Shown here one piece after another: positions 10,986 to 25,200 of a DNA stretch of 64,000 nt (its first letter is position 1; each line of letters starts with the position of its first letter). Source of the DNA: Tanytarsus gracilentus (taxonomy: Eukaryota; Arthropoda; Insecta; Diptera; Chironomidae); contig JAXRKN010000045.1 in assembly GCA_038502055.1 (NCBI GenBank), forward strand, positions 2,006,501-2,070,500. The letters run 5' to 3'. Under the pieces are notes generated by a model. The model was given only the letters and a program-made list of their open reading frames with translations, ran no database searches and had not been told where the DNA came from. The position numbers and the translations under genes are program-made.

Positions 10986-13257
10986 GCGATAAAAAAATTT
11001 TCATTTCTAAATTTATTTCAAGTCCTCTTGAAATTTTCTGAAGCCTACCTCGTGTCAAAATTAAAAATTATTTCAGGGGTTGAACAGTCGTTTTAAAATA
11101 AATCATGTGATAAAATTTAAATCTAAATGAATTTAAAAATTAAATAATTTAATCCAGTCCCGCCCCTTTTATTTTTCACCCCACCATAAAAAAAATATTC
11201 ATTTTAATCGTTTTTTAAGGAAATTAAATATTTAATTCTGCAACATCTCGTGCCTATTTCAGGTAATTTTATTAAAAACTTTATCACTTCCTCTTCGAAT
11301 AAGGTTTTAACCAAATTATGAAAAGTCGCTGAATTGTGAGCTAAAAATAGCAAAAGTTTTGAGAAACGTGGGAGCGCAAGGAAATGCAAAAAGCGCCGTG
11401 CGGGGGTTGAAAATAATATTTATAGGTTACACTTTTGACTCACCGATTATATGGCTCTCCACAGAGCATCCCCCGATGATGGTGTGTTTTCCATCTGCTT
11501 TTACGAGACTTAACGACGCTCATTCTCTCTCTCTCCCTCTCATACTCACTCGCTTTGTGTATTTTAATGATGAAAAAGGAAAACAAAAAAAATCAATGAC
11601 ACTTGTTACTCTCTGCACATGTACTCGAGTAAATCAATTGAAAAAGCTTTTCTTGAAAAAATTCCTCCCGCACGGTAACGTGAACTAGAAGTTTCATACA
11701 TGTGCATCAGGTTCGCAATCATTATTTTGTCATACATGGCAACGAGTGAAATTCGATTGAATTTTCCCCAGTTTTTCCTCTCACTCACACATCCCCATGA
11801 AAACCATCATTGCGTGCAGTCATTGACGAGAGAAAATTTTCACTTTCTCTCTCGCGCTCTCACAATTTTACGCTACCAGTTGCTGTCTCACAATATTCTG
11901 AGGGATTTTTCATTATTTTTTTTCCATACACAGGTTGTTCTCGAGCAGCTTTCGTGTCGTGAAAAAGCACAAAATTTCGCGTCCCGTAAATTATGAGTAA
12001 GAAGTAAAAATTAAACTTTTTTCTAGTTTGCATTTGCATTTTGTTCTCTCGATTTTGCTTAATCGAATTGTTTTATGCACATCTTTGTGATAGAGATTTT
12101 CGTATCATTTATAAACGGTGCAAAATGTGAATTGAATATCGTGAAAATCGTAGAAAAAGTGGTGTAATAAGTTCTATGGAAAAAAAGTTTGCTAAATCAA
12201 CAAGTTGAATGTTTAAAAAAAATTTAGAGTGTTGATGAAAAATTTAATTGATTTAATTTTTGGTAGGTTGAAAATTTTATTTCTTTGAATTTTAAATTAT
12301 TTTATTTTTGTAAAAATTCATAATTTTAATCTTCTGAGTAACGCAAGCCACAAAACCGAGCCCCAACTCACAACGACAAAAAAGAGCTCGAAAGTCCTTT
12401 CTCAATGTACACGCTTTTCCATGGTAACGATTCTCATTAATTATTAAAGCACAGGCAAAGTGGAAAGAAATGTCGTGTGTATGTATTTTTAGACGGTACT
12501 CTTCTCCTCTCGTCTCACTTTCGTTCTGTATATGTTAAAGTGGTGAGAAAAAAATCATGGCGATTTAAAGAGTGCAAAGCTCGCACCTAAACGTGCCTAA
12601 AACCAATTTTCATGCAAAGCTCAAAACATTCCGTAGAAATACAACGCTACTGCTGCGTCAAGGGAGAAAGAAAATTTAAATATACCCAGCGAAACTTCCA
12701 AATGCGTGCATGTCAAGGTGGAAGCTTTTGGAATTAAGTTCGACACATATTTGAGACTGAAATCAATTTGAATTTTTTTTTCTACAAAAATTATAAATTT
12801 TTATTTTGTCAAAAAAAATTTATCTTAAGGAAAATAATAAAATTTTCATTTAATAAATTTCCCATATAAAGATATAAAAAACACTTTTAAGAAAGTATCA
12901 CAAAAAGACATTTGAAGAAGAAAAAATCCATAAGAATAAAAAATGATGCTACCACCCCATGACACGCATTTATTTCTTTTAACTCACTCAGCGTAAAAAA
13001 ACGAGTGAAAGAAATAAAAAAATATATAAAATATTCAAATCCATCAAAGAGCCACATTTGGGGGTTGTAGAATGAAGATGTGTTGTTTAGCAAAACTGTT
13101 GGTGGTTGCGAGTTGCTTACTCAGGCTTCGTTAGCGAAAAAATGAGGCAGAGATTTATCAGTGAATAAATTTTCTTTTCACAAAAAAGGTGTTTTGTAAA
13201 AATTGAGAGACTCATGCTGGAGTGCGATACAGTGCGCGTTAAAAATCATTGAAAAAA
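10986..13257. promoter_or_regulatory. 5' flank of bitesize, no gene recognised
   Basis: About 2.3 kb with CT- and A-rich runs between the methyltransferase-like gene and the first coding exon of bitesize. It probably holds the 5' UTR and promoter of bitesize. The stretch 13095-13257 directly before the ATG is less AT-rich and looks transcribed. No protein-like frame has support. Confidence 0.4.
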
Positions 13258-16200
13258 ATGTCGAATCAGCAGCGTGCACGTTTACCACGAACTCCCAGTA
13301 ACTCATCGACCTCACAACGTCTCAAACAAAATATTGATGTGCAAAATAATTCAATCAGTGCAATGGGCGAAAATTTTACGAGTCAAGGCTACAACAATAA
13401 TAACATAAGTGATGACGCGCTTAGCATTTTAGGACCCGATCTCGCCATGCAAACGAATCAAGTGCTAGAGAACCTTACCGATCAAGAGCGTTCAATTATT
13501 TTGGACGTTTTAAGCCGCGATGAAAGCATACGACAGCGAGATGCTGCACGTTTAATGTAAGCATAAAATATAGATTGAGCTTTTGTGATTTATTAAATGT
13601 ACATAAATGGCGCAATATACATGAAGAGGCTCGGAATGGAAAAGAAATGGGTTAGCATGAAATGTTCAACGATAAAATTATTATTTTTTAAATTTGATGA
13701 TTCTGAAATTGATCGTAACACATTTCTAAATAATTCACAAATTTTCAACACTTTGTCATCACAAAACCTCATAATTGAGCTTAAAAAAATTTTCTAATAA
13801 AAAATAAAGTCTAGGTAACAATTGCAAAATTTTTTGTCACATTTTTGAGAAAAATTCTCAAAGAAAAAAAGCTGAATTGAATTTTTACTAACCCATTTCC
13901 GCTCCGAATCCTCATACGCTTCCCCTAGTATCGAGCATGTCAACGAGAGCTGTAATGCCTTGTGTACACTCCATATTTTAAAGAATATGAGAGTAACTTT
14001 TTGAGTTTAGAAAATATTCTATGAATGAACCTGGCTGTGTGTAGAATGAAGAATGAATAACGCAATAAAAATGCATTCAATGTGCCTTCTACCTGTAGCA
14101 CTTTAGTATATAAAATCGTCGTCGAATGTACCCAACACACAACAGGTAAAAACATTATTGGAAAACATCCAAGCATACACACTTCAACACAGAAAACTTC
14201 ATCATGTGAGATATGAAAGGAAAAAAACTTAAACTCTCCGAACGTTGTTTCATTTCAACTCGACGGTTCATTGGGCCTAGAGCGGTAAAGTAAATTCTCT
14301 TCGTTTAATAATTTTTTTTACTTTTCTTTCAACTAAAAAGAGTGTAAAGTAATTAACCATTGAAAATATATCGCAATTGCTCCGCTTATTCGGCTAAAAA
14401 CGGTAGTGTATTCAGAGACTCAAAGCGAGATCTAATGAAGGGCCTAAAAGTAAAAGTTTTACAAAGAAATCTAAAGAGATAAAGTTTATATACACAAAAG
14501 AAGAAGTAAAATTAACCAGTTTTCTTATATTAGAGTACACAAAATATGTCTTCAGTGTATTAAGCAACAGTGCAAGAGTGTTGGAGAAATATTATTAAAA
14601 ACTGCTTGCTTCAGCATCAATAAAGTAATTTTTTATATTTCATTGCAACACCACATTATAAGTGAAGTTATATTGCAACGCCACGAGTTATTAATTAATT
14701 TCTAGACAAAGTGAGAACAAATTCTTAAATTTCTTTGCTCAAAAATTTCTCTTTTAACCGGAGAATGAGAAAAGAGCAAAGTTCTTAATGTGATTTTAAT
14801 TACTTGCGAGAAATGCGCTCTGCCCGAGTACTAAGAGGCATGAAAAGAAGAAGAGTCAAAAAAATGGTTCCGAATTCTTAATTTTTTCCATGATATTAGA
14901 TTGATAACAGGTTTATGAATAATTTACCGTCTTGATTAAATGGAAAAATTTGCATGACTGGGTATCAGAGCCCAGGGGGTGAATATTTTTGACATTTTAA
15001 TTATAAAATTCATCACAAAAGCTTCTCACAATTTTAATATCGATTTTCTTTCATAAAATAAGATTTTCATATCAAATTATAATTAAACACCCCTTGAAGT
15101 GCTTCACGAAAGTCGCTTCTAATAAATTTTAGCTTTAATCTCGATGCTTAATTATATAAATTTGAAAAGTCCATGACTTTCTTCCATCATACCGCTTACA
15201 CACCACGCAAACCTACCTATAAAGAGCTCAATTAATTAAAATTGTTTTGCCTTTTTCACACAATCACAACCAACGGCGAGAGTCGTTTTTTGCTCACAGT
15301 CTGACAAAACCTGAGTTTTGTTTGGATTTAATGCGATTTAATTAACAAAAAGTCCCTTTGTTTAACCCAGTTTTGCAACATTTCGCTAAAAAACATCCGT
15401 CTTGAGGCAATTGTTGAGTCAACTAAATGAACAGTTAAGTGAGTCATTCTAGTGCCTACCAATTTTGGATGACGTATCGATTCATTATTCAATCTGCGTT
15501 TTGGATTATTTTTCAAAGACAAGGGATGGAAAATTTTTAAAATGACACTGAAATTTTAAAAAATACCAAAAGTTTATTTTTTAAAAAATTTTTATTCCTT
15601 GTCACACTCAAACTCGGTTTTTTATGCATTATAAGAGCAAAACGCTCTAAAAGGACTTTTCTGTAGAGAGCTCTCGAGCAACGGAAGAAAACAAGATTGT
15701 TTTCATAATTCGAAAGCTTTTTGTTATGAAAATAAATATAACCGAAAAATGAAAATTTTCTTGCACACTTAGGTGGAGATTTTATCTTTCAAGCTCAAGC
15801 GAGAATTACTATAAAAAACCTTTTTGTGTGAACGACCTCAATACTTTTTTTCACAATTTGTTAATTTTTTCTTGATTAATTACTTCGCACACCAAACTCA
15901 AAATTTTCGTTTCATCTTCCGATCGCAAAATCGTTTCGAAAAAAAAATTAACAATTAAGCGAGAGACAAATTGGTCGAGTATTTTCCATTTATAGACAAA
16001 TCTATGCGAGTATAATGACAACATTTAATTTAAAGAATGTCGGTAATGCACAGTGGCGAGTGTCTGTTGCATGTTTTAAAAATATAAAAAGCGCAAATTA
16101 GATCGATAGATGTGAAAAGAGTCACCTGTTAGAAGAAAAACGCATACGTGCATGTTTTATTATTAATTAGCGATTGCAATGAAAGCTGTGATTTGTGTCG

Positions 16201-19200
16201 CTTATGTTGAACTTACCATAAAAAATTTAAAATGCCATATAAATATGTAATGCGAATAACGTTGACACAAAGAAGGATATCATTTCATATTTAGATACTA
16301 ATCTTAAACATTATCACGTAGACTTTCTTTCCTGCACGCTTCTCCATATACGTCCCCCAATTCCTTTTTTCCCCTCGTACGGTCAGAAAAAGACTTTTTT
16401 TGTATTCGGTGGAAATATAAAATCTTTCACGATAAACCCATAATGAGTATTTAATGCCTTCTTTCATCATCTTCCGTTTTATTGTTGTGGGTTCATTCAG
16501 AAAATCGGTAACCCCGTGGGATGCTGGATATTTTTTACTAAAAAATCCTTAAGGCATTCCTAGAAAAGTTCTCGTTAAAGGACTCGAAAGTTTATTTAAA
16601 AAGTCAAACATACAATATTTAATGCTTTAAGGGATCCGACCCGAAATTTGCTAGTGGGAGCAGCTACGCCAAAGATTTGTGTGCCTTAAAATGTTTTTTT
16701 TGTGTGTTTTTACGAATTTCGTTCTATTTCGTCTTAAAATTACGCAGTGGATTATTTTAGAGCTTCTAGAAAATTTAGACAATAAAATTAAGAGAAGCTA
16801 TCAAAATTCCCATGTGACCTTTTGTGTGAATGAATCCTCTTATTATTGTGCCTACTATCTTAATGTGAATTTCTGTACAGAAGAATGAGCCTGGAAAGTT
16901 GAGAGATTTCTTTTGTAATGACAACCCCTCCGCTCTCATATTGTAATATTGTGTACCCAAAAGCTGTGTATCATTTTCTGTTTCAAATGTTTCTCTCTCT
17001 TTCTCCTTTATTTTCTGTGCTATCTATTTATGTTTCACCCTCTTTGTTATTATTAGTATGAAATACTAATTTGCATCGCAAACTTTTCCTATAACATTTC
17101 CATCTTTTTTTCTTCTTCTCTATAACTAACTTTTTACATCTCAATTTCTCTCTTTTTCTTTTCTTCCTTCTCTCCTCTACTTACAACAATCAAAAATGAA
17201 CTCATAAAAATTTCATGTATGAATATATCTTCATCAATCATGCACACACATTGAATTAATCGCGGCAAAAAAGGTTCTTACGGACAGAGCTACAAAATTT
17301 GAAAAAGCGAAAGACGGGAATCAACTCACTCGATCGTACTGTGCCTCCATTAGATTCCAATCGATCTTGTGCACGTTGTCGCCTTGACTTGGGTCGAATT
17401 TTAAATCGAGGCACATCGTGTCGCGCTTGTAAGCTTAAAGTTTGCAAGGGATGTAGAGAGTTTACAAGTCGCACGGAGTGGATGTGCATTGTTTGCTACA
17501 GGCAGATGTAAGACGAGGCGTTTAAAATTTTATTTTTAAATCATGTCACATTAAATATAGAAAATTAAATTTCCGGTTTTGATGATATGAAATTTCCCTA
17601 TTTCCTGTTCATGTCATACCGTACAGGGTGTGCGCGCGATATATTGGCCACTAATTGAATCGAGCTTTTTTTCTTTTGTGAAAACTCTCTATAGAGCTTT
17701 TATTCATTTATTATTTTGCAGCGAGCTACAGAACTCTTCAAGCGAATGGGAAATTTCAACTAGAACGCCACCGAGAAGAAGTTCAATATCGCAGCCTGGC
17801 TACATACCGACATCCGAAATTATTAAAAAGAGCATAAGTCGTTCTTGGACAATATCGAGTGAGTTCGATGATGAAATGTAACCATGAAAAGCACTTTGCA
17901 TTAAATATATTTTTTTCTCTCTTTCTCTCGACGTGTGCTAATAAATTATTCAAAACCAAATTTTTTTTTCAAGATCCCGAGGACGATCAATTGCCGAATG
18001 AAAAGAACGGAGTGGATAAGCGCATTATACAATCGAATTTACACTCTCACGAGCCGAGTAGCTTTCCGAATCTAATAAGATTGAATAAATCTCCATACAG
18101 TAGTAACATGGATTTTAGCAATTCCCCCGATAATTACGAACGAACGCCACCGACCTCTCGACGCATTCTACGACAATCAACATTGCCAAATCCCACAGAA
18201 ATTCCTGTATTTTCAAGTAGTTTAAAATTACCCTCACCAAAGCAGCATGTCAGTCCACAATATAGTCCCTATCATACGGATAATGAAAATGAATCGATTG
18301 ATGGTGAGACAATAGGACAACAGCAGCCACAAAGATATCAAATTCGAAGACAATCGACTCTTCCATGTCAACCTAATGAACTTTATATGACTTCATCATC
18401 AAAATATCTTTCGACCTCGCCGAATCGATCGTACAGTCGATCTCCCGATCCAAGTGCTCTGGGAGGAGCTGACGGTGAGAAAAGTCCACGATTTTGTCCG
18501 CCTTTCGTGCGTCAAGCGACTTTTCCTTCCAACAATAGCAGCAATGGCGTGTCAGCACCTCCAATGGAATATCATCAGCGTCAATTACCGACTTCACCGA
18601 ATCGCCTAAGTGTAAATAAATCACCGGAAAATTCCAGCGAGATGCCGGTCTCTCCTCGTCGCTTTATGCGGCAAACCACATTACCGAATCCCGATCAACA
18701 CATGAAATTGTTGCCGACCTCGCCTCCAAACAAAAAATCACCACAATATCACAAACGTTCGCCTGAATTTCAGCGACAAAATACAATTTCAAATCCTGAA
18801 GGAATGTCAACGCTCTCAGTCCACCACAGTGGACCCAAATTTTTGCCAATTTCACCTCGTCAAAAGCAAAATTTTCTCTTTCCGCAACCGGCACCGCGCG
18901 CTTTCTTATCTCAACAGCACTTTCCAACAGCTAATGAAGAACACGTTGTGCCACTCCAGCATCCACAATCGAAAATGATTAAAGTTCGCAGTCATAGTAA
19001 TGAGGAATATAGTTTCAGCAGGTCCCTTCTTCCTCCCAATCAAGAGGGCCGACGCCTCTTGCCCGAAATTCCCAATCGAGCACGCTCACCTTCTCGACTC
19101 GTTCGACAAGAGCACGTAAAGGACGAAGGTGAAAAACGATCTCCGGTCTTGAAGACATTTGCAGAGGCGATGATAAATCAAGAGTATGAATCGCAATATA

Positions 19201-22200
19201 CGAGCGAATATAGTGAACTCAATTCGACATTTGCCGAAGCTGATGAAAATAATTACATAGAGAATAATTCCTATGAGGCACCTGTTCAATATGCAGCTGA
19301 GCAAACGATGGAATACTACAGTAGCGAAGAGTATATGAGACAAGTGCAGAAGCGTGTAGGTCGTCGTATGTCGAGAGAGCTCCCACCTGATCCCGAGGTG
19401 ATTATTTCCGTCAGCGATGAAAGTTCACGCAGAAATAAACCGGAAACGATGAGATCAATTAGCGAAGAGACTAATCCGAAAATCATTAAAATTATACCGC
19501 GTCGATCTTTTTCGCAGCCGGAAAAAGACTCGCTTAAAAAGCAACAGGACAGCCCACAACAATCACCCAAACTCCTCGAAACACTCCCAAAAGAACAATG
19601 TGATGAAGCACAAAACAAAGTGCCTAAGAAACCCACTTACAAATTTCCCAAAATGCTCGAAATGCGCGGCGACTCAAAGAGCTTTGATGCAGTCGTGCGG
19701 CATGTGATTAATAAAAGTGAAAATAGAAATGGTGCCGATGACGCCGACAAGACTCAATCCTTGGATGACAATTTATTTAGCGAGAAAAAAGAGGTGAGCA
19801 TTAATTTAATGTTCGGAACGAAATTTATTGATTTTGTCCCTTTTTTTTCTCCTCTCTCATTTTGTGTAAAGCATAAAAGCACGTTGAATGAAGCGGAAAT
19901 TCAGAATGCCGTAGAACAAGCGGCAGGGCTCTTTAAGAAAGTGGTGCTTCAACGACGAAAGGAGAAAAAGCCTGTTGAAGATGGTAAGCTGCCATAACAA
20001 TTTCCTATCTCTCATAATTACACCCACAATCATTTATTTTTCAATTAATACACAATATGCATGGTTAATGAAGGGTTAAGGAAATTTTATTCTCTGTAAA
20101 TATTGACTAACACCAAGAGAAGGAGAGTGAGAGAGCTTTCAACAACATTAACATACCTTTATTTAAATTCTGAAACTGTTATTAACACAACTGTAGGTGA
20201 TGGGGCATGGATTAAATTCGTAATCACCATATGGGATTGACAAGCAAACATGTGCAAACGAAACTGAATGTGAAAAAAATTGGAAATGGTTTTTTGTTAT
20301 TGTCGAAAGATTTTACACCCTCAAGCAGATATATATTGGAAGAGAAACAAGAAACAAGGCATGTTACATGCTTCTAATACGAGAATGATTTTGATATATC
20401 GAAAATGGGTTAAGGTTATACTCTCAGATGGGGTCCTTTTGTTAATATTCAGATAGAAAAAAATTTCCTTTTAACTAGATTAAAAAGATTTTAGGGCGTT
20501 TGATAAATTTCCTTTTCTTATCTTTTATAAATGCAAGATGTGATTTGTGAACAGAAAACTAAATTTATTCAAATGATTTTTTATGTGTTTAATGGAAAAA
20601 TTTCGTTTTTGTTTTTTTTGGCATTTGAACGTAAAAAATTTCAAACGGCCAAATTAATTAAATTAAATTTCAATTTATAATTTTTTACAACAAATTTTCA
20701 CTCTAATCGACTCAAGTCAAGCAAAATCCACATATTTGCCTTTTAAGGTATATTTATGAAATTTTTCAATTAATGAATTACGGATTAAATTACTAACAAA
20801 TACTGACAAACACTAATAAATTGTCGCATAGTTACACACAATGCAATTGTAAGTATCTATCTTATGAATGAAATTAAATGTCAATGATTCGTGACTCGTT
20901 AGTATGGCAACATTTATTTATTTACTCATTACTCACTAACAACCTAATCGTAGAGTTGTATTTCTTCTCTTGCTTGAAGAAAAAAAATCTAATAACTATC
21001 TAAAAGCCTAAAGTTAGTTATAATAGCAGTGTAGTGCGGAAAGCGTGTGGTATTGTGAGTGTCTCTTTTAATGGTGGCGGAAATTTAATGGACTATCAAA
21101 AAAACATATAAAAGAAATCAGAGCACATAAATTTTATCGTGATAAAAATTTTTCAAGGTGAAATGGCCGGTCGTGGCAATGAAGACTTGGATGGCGTACT
21201 GTCAACCGAGAAGGAAGATTATAAGTTTTGTTTTGTGAGTTCCTCCGAATCATCTGAAGAAAAGGATGATGGTAGTGTCGATGAGTGTGATTGGGATTAT
21301 TTCTTTGAGCCATCCGCCTCCACTATCGATGGAAACTCAATCATCTATAATCAAGACGACACATCGAGCACATCGGATGATGATGAAATATTGAGTAAAA
21401 TAGAAGGCTCAGCTGAAGGACATTTACCAAAACAGTTTAGGGGAGCGTGGGATAAGGTGTGTCACGAGCACGCTTGTAAATGTTCCGCAACGCAATATGT
21501 TGCAGTTCCCGTTCCAATTCTCATTCCAATGGAGTCACTCGAGAGTTGGAATAAAGTAAATGATCCCGACACGCTGCTTAAATTACTTAATACTTCAAAC
21601 CTCCTCTACCAACACCACGATGCATCTGACGTCATCGATACTTCATCGTTATCGTCAACGTCTCAACAACAAAATCAACAGGTTCGCTGTAGACTGCAAA
21701 CAAGAAAAAATGACGACGAAGAAGGCATGCGAAGAGAGAAAGAAGAAACGGCAGAGAAGAGAAGTGGAGGGCAAGAAAAAATTGGCAATGTTTCCATAAT
21801 CCCCAACATTGATCGTTGCATTAGTTGTTGCTCGAGCGCGCTGCAAGCAAGACATAAAACTAAAAGCATAACAAGTGATAACGATTGCGATAAGGAACAT
21901 CGTTATTTCCGCGAGGGAGAAGCAGCGTTATCTAAAATCAAAAAATACGCTGGCCAAAATAAAACATTAGGCAGCAGTTTGAGTAATGTAACCACACACC
22001 TCTGCGAAGCCATAAAAATTACCAACAAACACGAAAGTACTACGTGTGATTGTTTGACAAGTTGCGTATGTGTTGGTTCAACTTGTAGTAACAGTGAGCC
22101 ACATACGATTAGTAATTTAATTAAAAGTGCCAGTTGTACCCCAAATGCGGTTCAAGACACATCATTTAGTCGCGGTGCAATGATCTCGGTCGGGAAATTA

Positions 22201-25200
22201 AAGTTGTCTGAGAACGATGATGGATATTTAGTGAGTGAAAGTATTTTCTCGACATCATCTACCTCGTCGGAGGAAGAAGATGAGGGAAAATCATGTGATG
22301 AAAATTATGAGGGTCCTTCGAGACCTGTAGTTCAGAGAAGTTACGATGTCGCAGGTGCATCAGCACAAACTGAAAATGTAGTGAGTGATAATGAAAGCAG
22401 CTCCAATGAGAGTTGCCCCATTTTAACTTCTGACTCGGAAGATACGGGCATTGACGATAGGAGGAGGGTAAAATTGAAGAAATTTACCAAAGTTTTTGTG
22501 GTTAACAAGGAACCCAACCAATTTTCCGAAACAGACTCGTGTAGCTCCTCAAATGCCTTAGAGAGTTCGACCTCCGAGGAAATCGAAACGTCCGATAATG
22601 ACACAGATACAGATGGAGTTATCTTAAACTACATTAAGCCCATAAATAGTGACTCGAATCAAGAAGAAGAAGAAGATGATGATTCGAGCAGCGAAACCGT
22701 GGACAATGAAAATGTCATTTTAAACTCCATAAAAACCATTGATAATGATTTTATTGAGGGCGTAGACAAATACAACGATAAAGTTGCTTGTGGCGAGAGT
22801 GCAAATGTTGTTATTGATGATAAAAATAATTATTCCTCACCTTCGAAAAATATCGACGACGATATAAATCAAGTGATTGATGACGAGACGATCGAAAAAT
22901 TATCAAATATTGATAACTTAGTGCCTGAATCGAGCTGTATTGCAACACAAATGGCAACAGATGGTGTACATAGTGAGATAAGTGAAAGGAGGAAAGTCGT
23001 ACAAAGCTGCAATTTATCCATGATTCTTGGATCATATGCGAGCAAGGGAAAGGAAAGAGAACAACATGATATGGATGACGTAAAAACGGGTTCCGAAATA
23101 AATTTGGTAAAAATTGAAAGTTCATTGCAGCATGAGTCAACAGAGTCGAATTTGCAGACGTCTTGTGAGATAGTAAATAAAGAAAATAACGATAATGTAC
23201 CAATAATAAAAACAGGTTTACCACTACACGCGCAAAGCGAGCGATCCGCCAATGTTACAAAGCCATTGTTGTGCGATCAACAATGTTCGTTTGCATTAGA
23301 GAAGCTGAAAACGCCAGCAGGTAGCGAAGGCAACAATAATACTATTCTGCAAAATAATTCGTGTGTGAAACAAATGAATGTAAATGAAGAAAAAGCAGCG
23401 GAAGAATTGTTGAGCGTTGAGAATGCTTCAGTCTTGAGCGAGCAATGCAAGAGCTCAGATGGCTCTAGTGTTAGCAACAATAATAAATTCAAGAGCCTCA
23501 TAATGATAACGTCCGATGATAATCCAGATTTAACAATGAATTCGAGTGTTAATGTAATTTCAAATGATACGACTCTAATTATAACAAATAATTCACGCGA
23601 CGATCCAATAGTTGTTCAACACAAAAACTGGCAACATCGCGAACTCGCCAATTGTGACAGTGAAAAAAATAGTAATAGTGGTGGTGGTGTAAAGAGTAAA
23701 ATTGGATTTTATGAAGAAAATATAAATAAAGTAAAAGATATTTCGAGTGTAAAAGCGAAAAAATTAGAAAATCCGAAAGAGGAAAAAAGTGATCTGAAAA
23801 ATGATTCAAGTGAACCGAGAGACGAAGACAATTTGGCGCCATCTTCAACTATAAAAGATGATTTGAACGATTCGAGTGACGATGTAAAAGTTATAACGGG
23901 ACAGAATACACTTTCTGCGGTAGTCTGCTTGGAAGATGGACTAGCTGACGATGACTCGTGGGTTGAAGAACTGAGTCAAAATGATGAGGAAGAATTTCAG
24001 TCGACCGAAACTGGAAGTGATTTTGACTCGAGTGGCGATGAAATGTCACTTTTAAGCTCTGGAATAGATCGTGAAGAAGAGTTGCGCGGCTACAATCGAG
24101 TTTCAATTGATTTCACCCTCCACACAATTGTCGAGGAGTCATGTGAAGAATCAGAATATGAGTCGAGTGATAGAAAGAGCCAAAGAATTTCAGCATCGGA
24201 ACTTGAAAAGTATTTTTTCTTTGGCCTTGGAGGTGGAAATGCTTGTGGTAGTAATGAAGAGAGGCCAACAAGTTTGAGTCTATCGACTAGAGAAAACGAT
24301 GAAAGTCCATCAGAAACTTCGAGTGTGTGCAGCGGAGAAGGCTTAGATTCACTCAACACGCCCGAGAATGAAAATGTCAATGAATGCGGAAATATTTCAT
24401 CGCGACTAGAGAAATACTTCCTAAGCGGTTTTATGGGCTTTCAAAACGACGACAATGAAGGTTCGGATGGCTCGGGGAGCGTGGGCAGTGACAGCGAAGG
24501 TCGACCGAGTCCTGAACAAAGACGCAAAAAATTGGTGAGAGCCCGTGGCGGTTCAAGATCTCATAATTCATCGCTAGATAATCTTCTCACAAAAGAAGAA
24601 TCCTCAGCTGAAAATCACCAAGAAGATATCTCAAACGATGAGTCAGATAATCACTGCGATACAGTGAAGCGAAAAAAGAAGAACAAGAAATTACCAGAAG
24701 TTGAAATTGAGAATCCCTCGGACGGATCCGAGCATGAAAAGAGCGATGATAATGGCAATAAAACACCACAGCCTGAATTATTATTATTATTGCCCGCTCA
24801 TAATAGCCTTGTTCAGTCACGAAAGCAGCACAGCAGAGATAGTGGATTTATTGGATCAAATGATGATTTACTTAAATCTGATGGACAAAAATCACCCGAA
24901 ATGAAAATTGAACTTGCCGAAATACAAGAAGACTTAAAGGAGAGCGAAAATTCTCCCCTTCCCGAGAGCTCTTCGCCACAGCCATTCGTAACTAGTCTAA
25001 TTAGAAAAGATAGTTTCAATGCTTGGAGCTCGGATGAGGAAACGAATTTAATGATGACAAAAATGCGACAATTTTTCAAGTCTCTCGTTGCAGCAAGCAA
25101 AACTTCTTCCCCTCAAATGTCCGCTTCAAATGTATCACCTAAAGTTCAACCGAAACAGCAAAGACTCAGACCACCTCAATTAATTTACTTTGAGAACGAG

